From: Hysterium pulicare CBS 123377
Taxonomy: Eukaryota; Ascomycota; Dothideomycetes; Hysteriales; Hysteriaceae
Reading direction: 5' to 3'
DNA length: 37,657 nt
Assembly (NCBI GenBank): GCA_000467715.1
Contig: AJFK01000750.1
Span: 1 to 37,657 of the forward strand
Position numbers and translations under genes: made by a program. Shown one piece after another: positions 9,655 to 19,795 of this stretch. Within the stretch, counting starts at the first letter, position 1. Every line of letters begins with the position of its first letter. The notes beneath the pieces are model-generated. The model saw only the letters and a program-made list of their open reading frames with translations, made no database searches and was not told the DNA's origin.

Positions 9655-10981
9655 ATGCATCCACTCACACTCCTCTTCTGCATCGCAGCCCTTCCCACCC
9701 TCCTCGCTTTCCCCAATGCGCCTTTCCACGCCGAAAACCGATGGATCGTCGACTCCGCCGGTTCAAATTTCACCTACGTCGGTGTGAACTGGCCGGGAGC
9801 CGCCGACGTCATGATTCCAGAAGGTCTCCAGTACCAACCCATCTCGGCCATTGTCAGCAAGATAAAGAGCCTGAAGATGAATGTCATTCGGTTGACATTT
9901 GCGATTGAGTTGGTTGATGATATTTTGGATAATGGGGGTGATGTGACGATTCAAAAGGCCTTTAGTAAGGCGCTTGGGAGTAAGGGCGATGCTGTTTATC
10001 AGCAAGTTATTAAGAATAACCCTCAATTTAATGATTCCACGACCAGGGTCCAGGTAAGCGGGATTACGGGGTTATTTGGATCAAGGCTGATAATGGACTC
10101 TTCAGGTTTACGATGCGATTGCGGCGGAATGCGCAAAACAAGGCATCTATGTACACCTTGATAATCATATGTCAAAAGGAGCTTGGTGTTGTTCCACTGG
10201 AGATGGCAATTCGTGGTTTGGAGACACTTACTTCAATGTCGATAAATGGAAGCGGGGTCTGCAATACATGGTCACTAACGCAAGTCTCACTATACAGACT
10301 TGCCCCACAAAACCGAGAATTCTCCCACTGACGCTGCTGTAGGGAAAGAAATGGCCTAATCTCGTTTCCATTGGCCTCCGTAATGAGCCACGAAAGCCTT
10401 CAAGCGCTGGATCTTCTCAAGCCTATAACTGGGGAACGTGGTACACCAATATGATGGCTGCAGCCGATACCGTAAATGCGGCGAATCCAGATATCTTGAT
10501 CTTCTTGTCCGGTCTCGACTTTGATACCACTCTCTCGCCTATTCCTGGTGCAGGAGATTTAGGTTCTGGGAAAACATTCAAGAAGTCCAGCTTCAAGTAC
10601 GCCGATAAGCTTGTCCTGGAACTCCATAACTATCAGAATTCTGCCACGAGCTGTGATAGTATGAAGAGCGGTTTGTGGAATGGTGGATTCAAGGCTTTGG
10701 ATCCATCGTCTACAAACCAGATGCCAGTCGTGCTGACGGAATTCGGATACAGCCAGACGGGCAAAGATTACAATAGCGTGTATGCGACGTGCCTGAAGAA
10801 GATCATCCCGGAGTGGAATGCGGGATGGACGATCTGGGTGCTCTCTGGAAGTTACTACATTCGGTCGGGAACGCAAGATTTTGAGGAATCTTGGGGTCTT
10901 TTGAATCATAAATGGTCGGATTGGAGGAGCGCGGATGCTATTGCTGGGCTGCAAGGCATGATTGATGCTTCTCTGAAATAG
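9655..10981 (+). CDS. Secreted glycoside hydrolase family 5 (cellulase-fold) enzyme
   Basis: Three exons: 9655-10053, 10106-10279 and 10343-10981, encoding 403 aa. Residues 1-18 form a signal peptide (hydrophobic LLFCIAALPTLLA). The body is a GH5 (beta/alpha)8 barrel. Conserved elements are VGVNWPGA near the start, NVIRLTFA, an HLDNH segment, SIGLRNEPR with the likely acid/base Glu206, a LELHNYQ strand, and LTEFGYS with the likely nucleophile Glu324. A WxIWVLSGSYY stretch follows, where the family has an aromatic sugar-binding residue. Members cleave beta-linked glycans outside the cell; this type often acts on plant or fungal wall beta-glucans, but the exact substrate cannot be read. Intron 2 (10280-10342, 63 nt) appears to start with GCAAGT, a GC-AG intron. 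Intron 1 is GTAAGC...TTCAG. Confidence 0.88.
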
Positions 10982-11445
10982 ATGCGCCGTCATTGATATT
11001 ACTTGGCAAACCCAGGCTGAGATATTAACTTCGATTCCACAAGGCTTTCATACCATACGTGAAACTGGAATGAGTTTTTGATGGGTGCAACTCTGCAGGA
11101 CAAGAAGTGCGTGCATATTGATTGATACTTGGTGATCAGTAAAGCGGGGAATAATCTTTCATAGCGTTCGTCGCCGCAAATCATCGTCCTGCTGCGATGT
11201 TTAGTTGAATGAACAATAGCTGCATTGATATTGGGGATGAACGCAACTGTTAAAATGACTTGAATAGACTTAGAAAGATGAAAGTTGATGGAGAAGAGCC
11301 CGAAGTTTAAGATTTGGGGAAGTTCCAAGGTTATCATGAGAGAGTGACAAACTATGCTACTTTAGGAAATCCGAAGCACTAGCCACAAACACCAGCCCCA
11401 ATCCCCAGTATTCTCAACTCCAACCCTGAACATCGATTATCCATC
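10982..11445. other. Convergent 3' intergenic region
   Basis: This lies between the stop codons of the GH5 gene (+) and the NmrA-like gene (-). A 112-codon minus frame at 10999-11337 has no domain and overlaps the likely 3' UTRs; I do not call a gene. Confidence 0.5.
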
Positions 11446-12402
11446 CTATCTACTAACGAACGCACTCTTCTCCTTCAACCAAGTCTCAAACCCCATAACC
11501 CCCTCCTCCCTCCTCAACCTCTCAACATCAACCCCATACCCGACCTCCTTAAACCAAGTAACCATAAGCCTAACCTCTGTAACCATATACATCAACGCAC
11601 TCCCAAAGACCCAATAAGTAGCCGGCGCCGGACTGCCCGTAGCCTTCTCAAACACCTTACTAAGTTCAGAGAACGTCAACACATCCCCCGCCACGCCCAC
11701 GGCCTTACAATCCCACCTCTCACTCTCCGGATCCTCAAACGCCATAGCCGCAAACCTTCCTATATCCGTCACACTAACCCATTGATTCGCCTTCTTCCCC
11801 ATTGTATCTCTCATTGCAGCCAAGAAGACCTTAGTCGGGAACCCGGGCACCAGATTCTCCATGAAAGCCACCGGTCTCAGAATCGTCCATGACATTCTCT
11901 CACCATTTGCACCAGCTTCCGAACGCAGGTACCGCTCGATGTGGTATTTGGTCTGGAAATGCGGGATCGGGGTTTCGGTTTCCCAGGAATCCACGTCGCC
12001 GCCGCGATCTACGGAACTGTAGATGAAATGGCTGACGGAGCGTTTGAGGCTCTCATCGATCAGGTCTTTGCCTTGTTTGATTTCGCCCTCTACTGTGATG
12101 CCAGGTCCATTGCTGATAAGAACGCTGAATACGCCCCAGATTTTAGGGGACGTGTGGCCGTTGGTAGTAAGCACTTCTTCGGCAGCGTCGAAGAGAGCGG
12201 GGACCGCGTTCAGATCGCCTTGGACGAGTTTTATGTTTGGGTATTTTGAGAGGAGGGTCTGAGCGGAGGCAGAAGAAGCGTTGCGTGTTACGGCTAGGAG
12301 GGTGAAAGAAGAGGCCGAGGGGGAGGTGGAGAAGGCGTCGAGGACGGCGCTGCCTTGATTTCCTGTTGCTCCGGTTATGAGGAGAGGTTTTGGGGCTGGC
12401 AT
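11446..12402 (-). CDS. NmrA-like NAD(P)-binding Rossmann protein
   Basis: Single exon, 318 aa, a normal length for NmrA-like/atypical short-chain dehydrogenases. The N-terminus PLLITGATGNQGSAVLDAF carries the dinucleotide-binding GxxGxxG loop (Gly11, Gly14, Gly17). Next come the LLAVTRN strand, KLVQGDLN and a GVFSV strand. A HFIYSSVDRGG segment and a KYHIERYLR helix follow, all in family order. NmrA-type proteins either sense NAD(P) redox state and control transcription factors, or reduce small substrates such as quinones and isoflavone-like rings. Which applies is not visible. It stands alone, transcribed away from the NTF2-like gene, and has the C-rich then G-rich switch on its coding strand near the middle. 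Confidence 0.85.
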   Translation of the reverse strand: MPAPKPLLITGATGNQGSAVLDAFSTSPSASSFTLLAVTRNASSASAQTLLSKYPNIKLVQGDLNAVPALFDAAEEVLTTNGHTSPKIWGVFSVLISNGPGITVEGEIKQGKDLIDESLKRSVSHFIYSSVDRGGDVDSWETETPIPHFQTKYHIERYLRSEAGANGERMSWTILRPVAFMENLVPGFPTKVFLAAMRDTMGKKANQWVSVTDIGRFAAMAFEDPESERWDCKAVGVAGDVLTFSELSKVFEKATGSPAPATYWVFGSALMYMVTEVRLMVTWFKEVGYGVDVERLRREEGVMGFETWLKEKSAFVSR

Positions 12403-13260
12403 CTCTTAGGTTTGGGCTTGAGCGAGATTGACCTTAGGTGAGAGAAAGATACAGATTTGATGAGATATGTTGGTGGTACGTGATAATTGAAGATTGCCTG
12501 ACTTGGGGAGTCTGAAGATGGGAGAAATCAACTTCGTAAATCTCCAAGACTCTTGAAAAGTCTACTGAGCGCCCCTTCAGGATATCCCGCAATCCCTCCT
12601 CCGAAGCTCTTCCCGCATCAACCTCTCCGCATCCAAGTCCGCGCCTTACTAACCCGGCCACCCTACCTCCTCATTTCAACGCCTCCGAGCGGATCGGTGC
12701 AACGCAATCGCCGACTTGCGACGTAAAAGCCTTCATCCCTTAAACCAATACGCAAAAACCATGGCGTACACACGGCTAGACATGCCCTACATGCTGTGTA
12801 TTGACGCTAATGCATCAAGGATGAGACTAGATGTACTACGTTCCGATTTGGGTAGTGTATTTTTAAACCTTGCAGAAAGTCTCCGGATGCACTAGTTTAG
12901 TAGATCGATGCCGTAGATTGTGGAGACCCGATCGGGGGAGTTTGTTGATTTGCCGGATGTGGATGTGCGAGGAGCTATGGGGGTTGTTAGGGTTATTGGA
13001 GATGGCTTCGGTCTTTGGTGGTATTGATATTGAGGATCTTAGATGTGAAGAAACTGGACTTTGGGAGTTGTCTTAGATAATATTAAGCTTCACAGGTAAG
13101 TTAGCAGCATTTATCTATGACCTTCAGCATTTTACGTGAGAGATCAACTATGCAGTCCTAATCTCATCAACCATCTAGATAAACCCTCTCCAGGAAATCC
13201 TTTCAAGGCCGTGCCTCCGCTCCTCAACTCCAACTCCAACTCCAACCAACTCTCTCAAAA
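12403..13260. other. Intergenic between NmrA-like and NTF2-like genes
   Basis: This is the divergent promoter region of the two flanking genes. The last 100 bp before 13261 are C/T-rich with a repeated CTCCAA/CTCCAAC motif (leader of the NTF2-like gene). A G-rich stretch at 12900-13070 has coding-like composition, but no intact frame I can assign. Confidence 0.45.
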
Positions 13261-13782
13261 ATGCCCTCGACAACAGCCACCACCACGACGAACGGCCACA
13301 ACGACACCCCAAGCACCAAAACAGCCTCTCCAACGACCTCCCCCATCCTCCAAACCGCCCAAACCTTCCTAACCTCCTACTCCACCCTCTCCGCCCACGC
13401 TCTAATATCCCACCTCTCCCCACACTTCACACACACCGTCCTACCCGCCTCCCTCTCCCTCCCAACCCGCGACCTTCACGCCTTCACCTCGCACGCCGAA
13501 AAGATCTTCAGCCTCTTCAAAACCTTCACCATGCTGCACCAATCCATGTACGAAGACGCCTCAAAGAGAACAGTGATGTTTTACGTGAAGATGGGTGGAG
13601 AAATTGCTGGGGGGATGGTGGAGGGGTTGGGGGTTCGGGAGTGGTGGAATGAGGCGGTTTTGATTGTTGAGGTTGATGGGGAGGGGATGGTTTGTGGGCT
13701 GGTGGAGTTTGTGGATAGTGCGATGGCGGGGGAGTTGAGGGGTAGACTTGAGAAGAGGGGGGAGAGGACTTTGGATAGCTAG
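13261..13782 (+). CDS. NTF2-like / SnoaL-like fold protein
   Basis: Single exon, 173 aa. After a Thr/Ser-rich N-terminus (residues 1-28), the protein has an opening helix (ILQTAQTFLTSYSTLSAHAL) and a short HLSPHFTHTVLP segment. Then come a helix and strands ending in VREWWNEAVLIVEVDGEGMV and FVDSAMAGELRGRL. This is the cone-shaped alpha+beta arrangement of NTF2-like proteins in fungi. Relatives include SnoaL-type polyketide cyclases and scytalone dehydratase, but many have no known activity. No catalytic residues can be fixed with certainty. Codon use flips at about 13560: the first 300 bases are C-rich with little G, the remaining 220 are G-rich with little C. Confidence 0.72.
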   Translation: MPSTTATTTTNGHNDTPSTKTASPTTSPILQTAQTFLTSYSTLSAHALISHLSPHFTHTVLPASLSLPTRDLHAFTSHAEKIFSLFKTFTMLHQSMYEDASKRTVMFYVKMGGEIAGGMVEGLGVREWWNEAVLIVEVDGEGMVCGLVEFVDSAMAGELRGRLEKRGERTLDS

Positions 13783-14205
13783 GGGGATGGAGATTTTGGT
13801 TCTGGGTGGGGTTTCGCGATAATTGGGGGGTTTTTTTGGCGGGCGATGATTAACGAGAGGGGAGCTTTTGAGTATAACGAGCCGGACGATATTGACTTGG
13901 ACCAATTGTCATCGCTTTGAACGCTGATTTGCCTCATTAAATTTGTTGAAGGTTTTCTTATGAAGTGTGGGGTTTTTTGAATGTCTGCAGCTGCATAATT
14001 CCGAGAGAAGAGTTTAAAGCGAGAAATCATGCTGAGAGAGCGATAGTATGGAACTGTAAGTAACACACTTCAGGGCGTGTTGAAGAAAACCATCGCGGAA
14101 GAAACTTTAATAGAATTGGACGTCGATACTCTACATCCCCCAGAGCCTCAAGTGGAAACCCAGGTCTATCATCATAAACCAGATAATAAAAAAGCACCTC
14201 TACAT
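13783..14205. other. Convergent 3' intergenic region
   Basis: This lies between the stop codons of the NTF2-like (+) and DUF1772 (-) genes. The first 80 bases continue the G-rich composition of the upstream gene, including short G runs and a T7 run. No gene seen. Confidence 0.5.
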
Positions 14206-14777
14206 CTACAACAAGCTCTGCCACAACGCCAAAGTCCCCGCAATCAGCGGATTCACAATCCTCAACTTATTCCAGCTCATCCACTTCCTCGCCACCATCT
14301 CCGCATCCATCATCTCCTTCTCGCTCGCCCGTCCAGCCAGCGCCTCCAATTTATCATTCAGTGGCTGCATGTTCACGGCGGAGTGGATGATGGTGATGAG
14401 ATGGAATAGCGCTGATACGGCAAGGACCCTCCAGTCCTGACGCGCTTTCTCGCCCTGGCGGTAGATGTAGTAGCTAGTGACTGCGTAGCCAAGGAAGCCG
14501 AGAGTGCTGATGGGACGGAAGAGCTGGTTGCCCACTGTCCAGCATAGGGGCCATTGGCGACCTAGGAGTTGGGCGCGTGAGGCGTGGTTTGGAGATCCTG
14601 GGGGTGGGAAGTCGACGAGAAGCGCGGGGACGGTCATGAAGGATTGGGTTATTGCGTTCCCTGCGTGGGTTAGAATATGCTGCTGCTGAAGAATAAGTAG
14701 CGCGGCTTACCGACGAGGATGTAGGAGAAGGAGATGCAGCTGCCGGCGACGGAGCGGATGATAGCGCTTGTTTCCAT
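14206..14777 (-). CDS. DUF1772 membrane protein, anthrone-oxygenase-like
   Basis: Two exons, 14777-14711 and 14660-14206, with a 50-nt intron (GTAAGC ... GCAG), encoding 173 aa. The spliced N-terminus METSAIIRSVAGSC runs into a first membrane segment (CISFSYILVG) and NAITQSFMTVPALLVDFPPPG. Further hydrophobic segments follow near residues 70-85, 100-115 and 155-170. The C-terminal VNMQPLNDKLEALAG matches the M-x-P-x-N-x-x-L signature of DUF1772. Then comes WMSWNKLRIVNPLIAG. Family members such as HypC, GedH and TpcL-type anthrone oxygenases oxidise anthrones to anthraquinones in polyketide pathways; other members have no known role. The internal Met at 14637 would lose the first membrane segment, so the spliced start is preferred. 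Confidence 0.78.
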
Positions 14778-15699
14778 TGTGATGAAGATGAGAAGAGCAA
14801 CGGTATGTTGAGACTAGAAGAGAGGATTCAGAGCGAAGTTGATTAATTGCAGAGCACCGTTAATTCTTCAAAATATAAAGCAAACACTGCCAACGAAGGC
14901 TTCGACCTGGAGTCCGAAGTGTCAAAGGCCGAAGCATTGAGGAGGCAGTCGCGCTTCAGATCCATACACCGATAGTATGGAACGGGAGTCGGCGAGAACC
15001 CTCAACGCCGCCGGTAGGAAAGAACTGGTCCACCATGCGGGGCGTACCTGATCTGCGTTACGGTTCCCCATAGTCCGAGTAAGGAATTTGCATTGGCGTG
15101 ATGTGCTTCAAGTAGACTTTGAGCTGGATCTATTACATCATGACCAGAGAAGCGAAACAGGGGACGGCAGACGCCAACAGAAGACGGCGGTTGTCAAACG
15201 CCGTGGGGAAGGATCAAAATAACTGTCAAGCAGCAAACATGAGACGCATTCGTTGACTTTAAAAAGGTAGGGTGATACATGGCTCGCTGGCAAGTGCTGA
15301 TAGGACGTTAATGAGATCTGCCTAGTCTCAACTTGTGCTTATCGAACCAGATGCACGTATCGCGACGATATGTTCTCACGATCGAGACATGGCGCTTGTC
15401 GGCCAGAAGGCTGTCTCAAATGACAGGTCGATGAAAGACAGCTGCCAGAGACTGCGAATCCATGTCTCCGAAGATGACATACTTTTCCACTGGATGGTTG
15501 TTGCCCTTCCCGTGCGGGTCATAGTCATCAAGTATTCCAACCCGAAGATGTAGAGACAGATACGTGATAGAAGGCATTTGTCTGACTGCTGTTGATCAAT
15601 GAAACCTTGGAGTTGTGGTCGTCGTAAGGGAAAGGCTTGGTGTTGAAGCGAAGATACGCTAATCGATTTAAGGCTACCTGGGTGCTGGCAAAATCATAT
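14778..15699. other. Intergenic
   Basis: No gene supported. A 72-codon plus frame at 15335-15553 has no recognisable content. The region probably holds the promoter of the DUF1772 gene at its left end. Confidence 0.45.
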
Positions 15700-16180
15700 A
15701 ATGAATTATAGCCATCTTAAAACGCCGCTGCTCTACTTCACCCTCCCTACCCCCAACATCCAACCCCTCCCTCACCCAGCCACCCCAGCAAGCCCTAACC
15801 CAATCCAGCACTCGCCTACGTCAACACCTCAACCCCCCATCCCAACACAAACACACGCATAAAGCGCAAACCCAATCTCAGGCCCCTCAGCCTCGGCTCA
15901 GCATACATTCAAGTCAGTAATCTCAAATTCAAGATCCCCCACAATCAAGACATCGATCCCAACATCGCCGTCGGAGACCCGACGGTAGTTGGGAAACCAT
16001 CTTGTGCAGGCAATCGAGCGTGAAGATTGCAAAAGTGATTTTTGGTAGTGATCGGAGATGATTGTTCAGATCTTGCAGCTAAGCGATGTGGATGTGGCGA
16101 GCGGGCTAGATAATGTGGGAAGGGGGATGTTGTGGTACTGTGATGTTGTGTTACCGCCCATGTTTTCGTGAACCAGGTAA
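15700..16180 (-). pseudogene. Possible decayed gene fragment (unknown family)
   Basis: On the minus strand a Met near 16160 starts a short frame reading MGGNTTSQYHN. A protein-like stretch further on (about 15905-16060) includes RWFPNYRRVSDGDVG and then DVLIVGDLEFEITDLNV. Stop codons separate and follow these pieces and I find no intron that joins them convincingly. The region also shows the same C-rich to G-rich switch as neighbouring intact genes (C-rich 15735-15960, G-rich 16000-16160), which supports a former gene. Family not recognised. It could also be a gene with introns I have failed to place. Confidence 0.3.
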
Positions 16181-16384
16181 GAGGAAGGAAAATGGTGGAG
16201 TTGTCTAAGATCGGGTCAGATCAGGTCAGGTCACGTGAACTACGATACCCAAGAGTAAGAAGTGTAGAACTTTGATTCTGAAAGGACTAGCATTGATTAT
16301 ATCCCGAAATCCCAGAGAAAGACCAAGCTTCTCATCTCATCTCGCCACATCCCGCCAATCCCACTCTCTAGTCTCTTCTCCACA

Positions 16385-18101
16385 CTAATTCCAATCCCCC
16401 TCCCCAAGCTCCACCTCCCTCCCCGCCCTCATATCCTCCATAATATCCTCAATACTCCAAGCCACATACCTATACCCCTTAGGATAATTCGGTTCAAACC
16501 CGCTCTCATCCTCCATCTTGACGCCCTTCTTCATACTCTCCGCACACTTCGCGTAGTTCTCGTACGCATACGCCTCCGGATCGTGCGCCCAGACCCATTT
16601 CGGCAGTTTGGGCGCCGCGCGTCGTGGGTCCAGTTTTACTTTGTCCCAGTCGGTGTCTTGCAGCAGTTCGGCGTTTGAGAAACCGAGTTTTTGCGCGCAT
16701 GAGTTACGGATGAACCTGTGGGGTGGTTAGATTGATTAGACGGTGGAGAGTTTGGGACTTGGGAGTGGGGATAGGGTTTACCGGAATCGGATATGTGCGC
16801 GCACGGATTGGGGAATGTTTTCTTTTCCGCCAATTTGTAGGCATGAGGCGATGGAGATCGCATCTTCAATCGCTTGAGTGGCGCCATTCCCAGACGCTGG
16901 TAGGTAGGAGTGGGCTGAGTCGCCGATTTGAATCACACGTGCGCCGGGAGATGTCCAGCTAGGTTGAGGATTTCGCCATAGGAGCTCGAAGTTGATGATG
17001 GTGTCTGGTGGTGTGCAATTGACTAGGTCCTTGAAGATAGGTGCCCATTTGTTCTTTTCCATTCCGGGCATCTCGTCCATGCCTTTGAGGACTTCTTCTT
17101 TGTCGATGGTGTTGTTCCAGCTTTCGGCTTCGGTGCCGGTTACCTGGGAATTGTTAGTATATGCACATTATCATTAGGAATGATGGAATCCCCACATCAT
17201 GGTTCATGATCCAAACCATTAGGTCTTCTCGGGTTAGCGTAAGTGCATACGTGGAAGGACTGATTAAAGTCAGCTGATCCCTACATCTGAACAAAATCCC
17301 CAACATACTCACCCTAACCATGTCCGAACAATCGGTTCGTTTCCAGGCATCATCTTAAAGAACTCCTTAACCTCAGGATTCTTATCCAGATGCTCGATAG
17401 GAAACGCCGCTCTCCACATCGCTCTTCCCGACGACGTCGCGCGGACCTGACCTCCGACAAGTTTCTGAGACTTGGAACCAACGCCGTCAGCAGCAATAAC
17501 AACATCTGCCTCGTAGCGTTTTCCGTCTTCGGTAACACAGCCGCCCTTTCCAGTCGCTTCATCCTCGAAGTAGTCGACGACGCGGCGATTGAATTCGAGT
17601 GAGATGCCGAGCTTTTCGACTTGGCGGACAAACATCTTGTAAACAAGTGGTCGCATTTGAAAGGTGCCTGGTGGGGTGTCGGGGTCTAGACCCTGCGCAC
17701 GAAGGCGATCGGCGACCTTCTTGGGCCCGATCATGACTTCTCCGCTGTGTTTGAATGTCTCTATCCAAGCGTTGTGGAGGGAGATGTCGTCGTATTCTTT
17801 TTGGAGTTCTGGCCAATGTTTGAAGAAGCGCGTAGCACTTAAACCCATGAAGTACATATCTCCTGAGATTTGCGTCAGTGGTATTCAGGTTGGGAAATGT
17901 GGGAACGGCATTACCAGCAGTATTGATTGAAGCATTTCGTTCAAGCACTCTCACATTGTGGCCTTTCCTCACACACTCAATTGCTGCGGTCAATCCCGCA
18001 AGACCTGTCCCAATGACGAGTACGTCGATTCCAGAGGGTGGATAGGACCCAACTGGCTTTTCCTCCATAGTGGAGTTCCTGTTTGTAAGTGCATGAGGCA
18101 T
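16385..18101 (-). CDS. FAD-dependent monooxygenase (salicylate hydroxylase-like, group A)
   Basis: Five exons: 18101-17915, 17862-17313, 17259-17196, 17143-16782 and 16715-16385, introns 52-66 nt, encoding 497 aa. The three hallmark motifs of group A flavoprotein hydroxylases are present. They are the N-terminal FAD loop VLVIGTGLAGLTAA with LER after it, the DG motif in DVVIAADGVGS, and the GD motif VIQIGDSAHSYLPASGNGATQAIEDA. Such enzymes use NAD(P)H and O2 to hydroxylate aromatic rings or epoxidise their substrates. The C-terminal exon is a family-typical tail without a known role. Translation may start at 18101 or at an in-frame Met at 18068; both precede the FAD loop. Intron 3 uses an unusual donor, GTGGGG. 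The P450 gene diverges from it 1.7 kb away. Confidence 0.9.
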
Positions 18102-19795
18102 GATGGATGAGGATTTGACGTGGAGCTGAAAGCGAGACGCGAAAGAGATCGAATGGGATTGTTTTGTTCAAAGATATGAAAATCCAGAGTAAATAAAGTA
18201 ACACACAACAGTATCCCCAACGCCGACCCGAGACGCGATGGGCGCCAACGCGACTGTGGTGAGATGGAGTCCGATAGACTGGCGCGTCATATTCCGGGAA
18301 GGCGTGACTGAGTAACCCCAGAGAGTGAGATGAGAATACTTGGGGGTGATGTTGTGGTCGGACGTCAGGTTAGGCGTAATTTTAGCGTGACGATGTAGAC
18401 ATCATAGACGTGTCGGTGGTCGGCGTTTGATCAAAACGACAAGACATGGCTCTCCAAAAACTCCGTTGAAACCTTAACCACGGCCCGCAAGCCTAGTCTG
18501 GATGCCCAGTCAGATCTCAGATAGCGCCCGAAGTTAGACTATGTACCTGACCTCTTCGGGAAATGGACCAGCCTTCTCGGCTGCCAAGGGTTTATGGACA
18601 GGCAGGTACAGGGGGCGGTTTGGTGATTGAAACCTCGCTCATTCTTTCCATCTAATTTGCTCAATACGGTACAACCATAGGTGGATTTGCCTTCAGGCGT
18701 ACCATGTATGCCCCTAGGATCTGGACCAGTGCCATGCCACTGAGATCCACCATCACTGCTGTGCTTGACGAGTCCAACCGATATTGCAAACCATGAGACA
18801 GGCGGCTGGACCACGGAAAGATAGCTGTCCGCAACGTTGTGATATTTTGGGAGGTGCTGTTGAGTGATGTATCTCGTGTTACTGTGCAGTTTTGGAATTT
18901 GATCAACATGGCGGAGACACATTCATCGTTCAGGTCGGCGACTTCTCCTGCAAAGAGTACCTAACTGCCGCACGGAAACAACTGAACTCGAACAGCTATT
19001 CGATGATCCAATGAGTCCCTAGTGCACGGAGGGTTCTGATTCAAGAACGCCGACAATTCAAATTATCTGACAGTCGTCGGTAGGAGATGCCTACGGAGAA
19101 GTCAGTATCTACATGTTTAAGATATTGGCGTTAGTAGGGTCCCAGTATGCACGGACAAGGTATGGATGTGGCTATTGAGCTTCCCACCCAAATCGTGGTG
19201 CCAGATCTCAAATCCCCCGTTGAAAAGCACAACTTTAATTCGATGAATGGGATGCATGTGCAACTGCAATGACCCGAGTGGTTAGATAACTGCTTTGACC
19301 AAGACCTCGACGGCGTGACTTTCACTTTTGTGGAAATCGACCATGGTTAAAGTGCGGTTAGTTCTACATCCCGTCTTGAAGTGGCCAAGGTGTGGTCTGA
19401 AATGCTCTCCCAGAACAGCTTATTGGTCCTTCCAGCAAACGCCGCTTCTGTTGGGCAGTCAAAACAGACCATCCGCTAAACGACGTACCTAGGAATGGAT
19501 CTATCCTTTGAGGCGCATGCCGTTCCTCAGTGAATAGTGATAGATCGGCGGTTTGCCTTCCGTTGCCTGTCATCTGGGAATAAAACCACCCATCGGGGAT
19601 CCGAAGATATGTGGAATAGTGTTCATCTTATACTTCCATTCTGCATCTCAGTCGTACTCGAAACTGTCCTCTCGTTCCACCCATCTGCTTGTCCACCACG
19701 TAGTTTCCTGGTCGTTCGACCTGTTTCTCCCCCTCGTTACCATTCACCTCTCTTGTGTCAGGGTCTTCTTCATTCCTCGTTTTGAATCTATCGAC
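18102..19795. other. Divergent intergenic region between FAD monooxygenase and P450
   Basis: 1.7 kb between two divergent oxidoreductase start codons. Overlapping minus frames at 18539-18922 and 18661-18909 have no recognisable domain. The last 150 bases are T/C-rich (leader of the P450). I see no further gene. Confidence 0.5.

Noticed and set aside
18539-18922. 127-codon minus-strand frame between the two oxidoreductase genes
   Set aside because: A second frame is open over the same bases and neither resembles a known protein.
19553-19795. Upstream in-frame Met that would lengthen the P450 by 81 residues
   Set aside because: It would place extra sequence before the membrane anchor; the Met at 19796 directly precedes the anchor as in the family.
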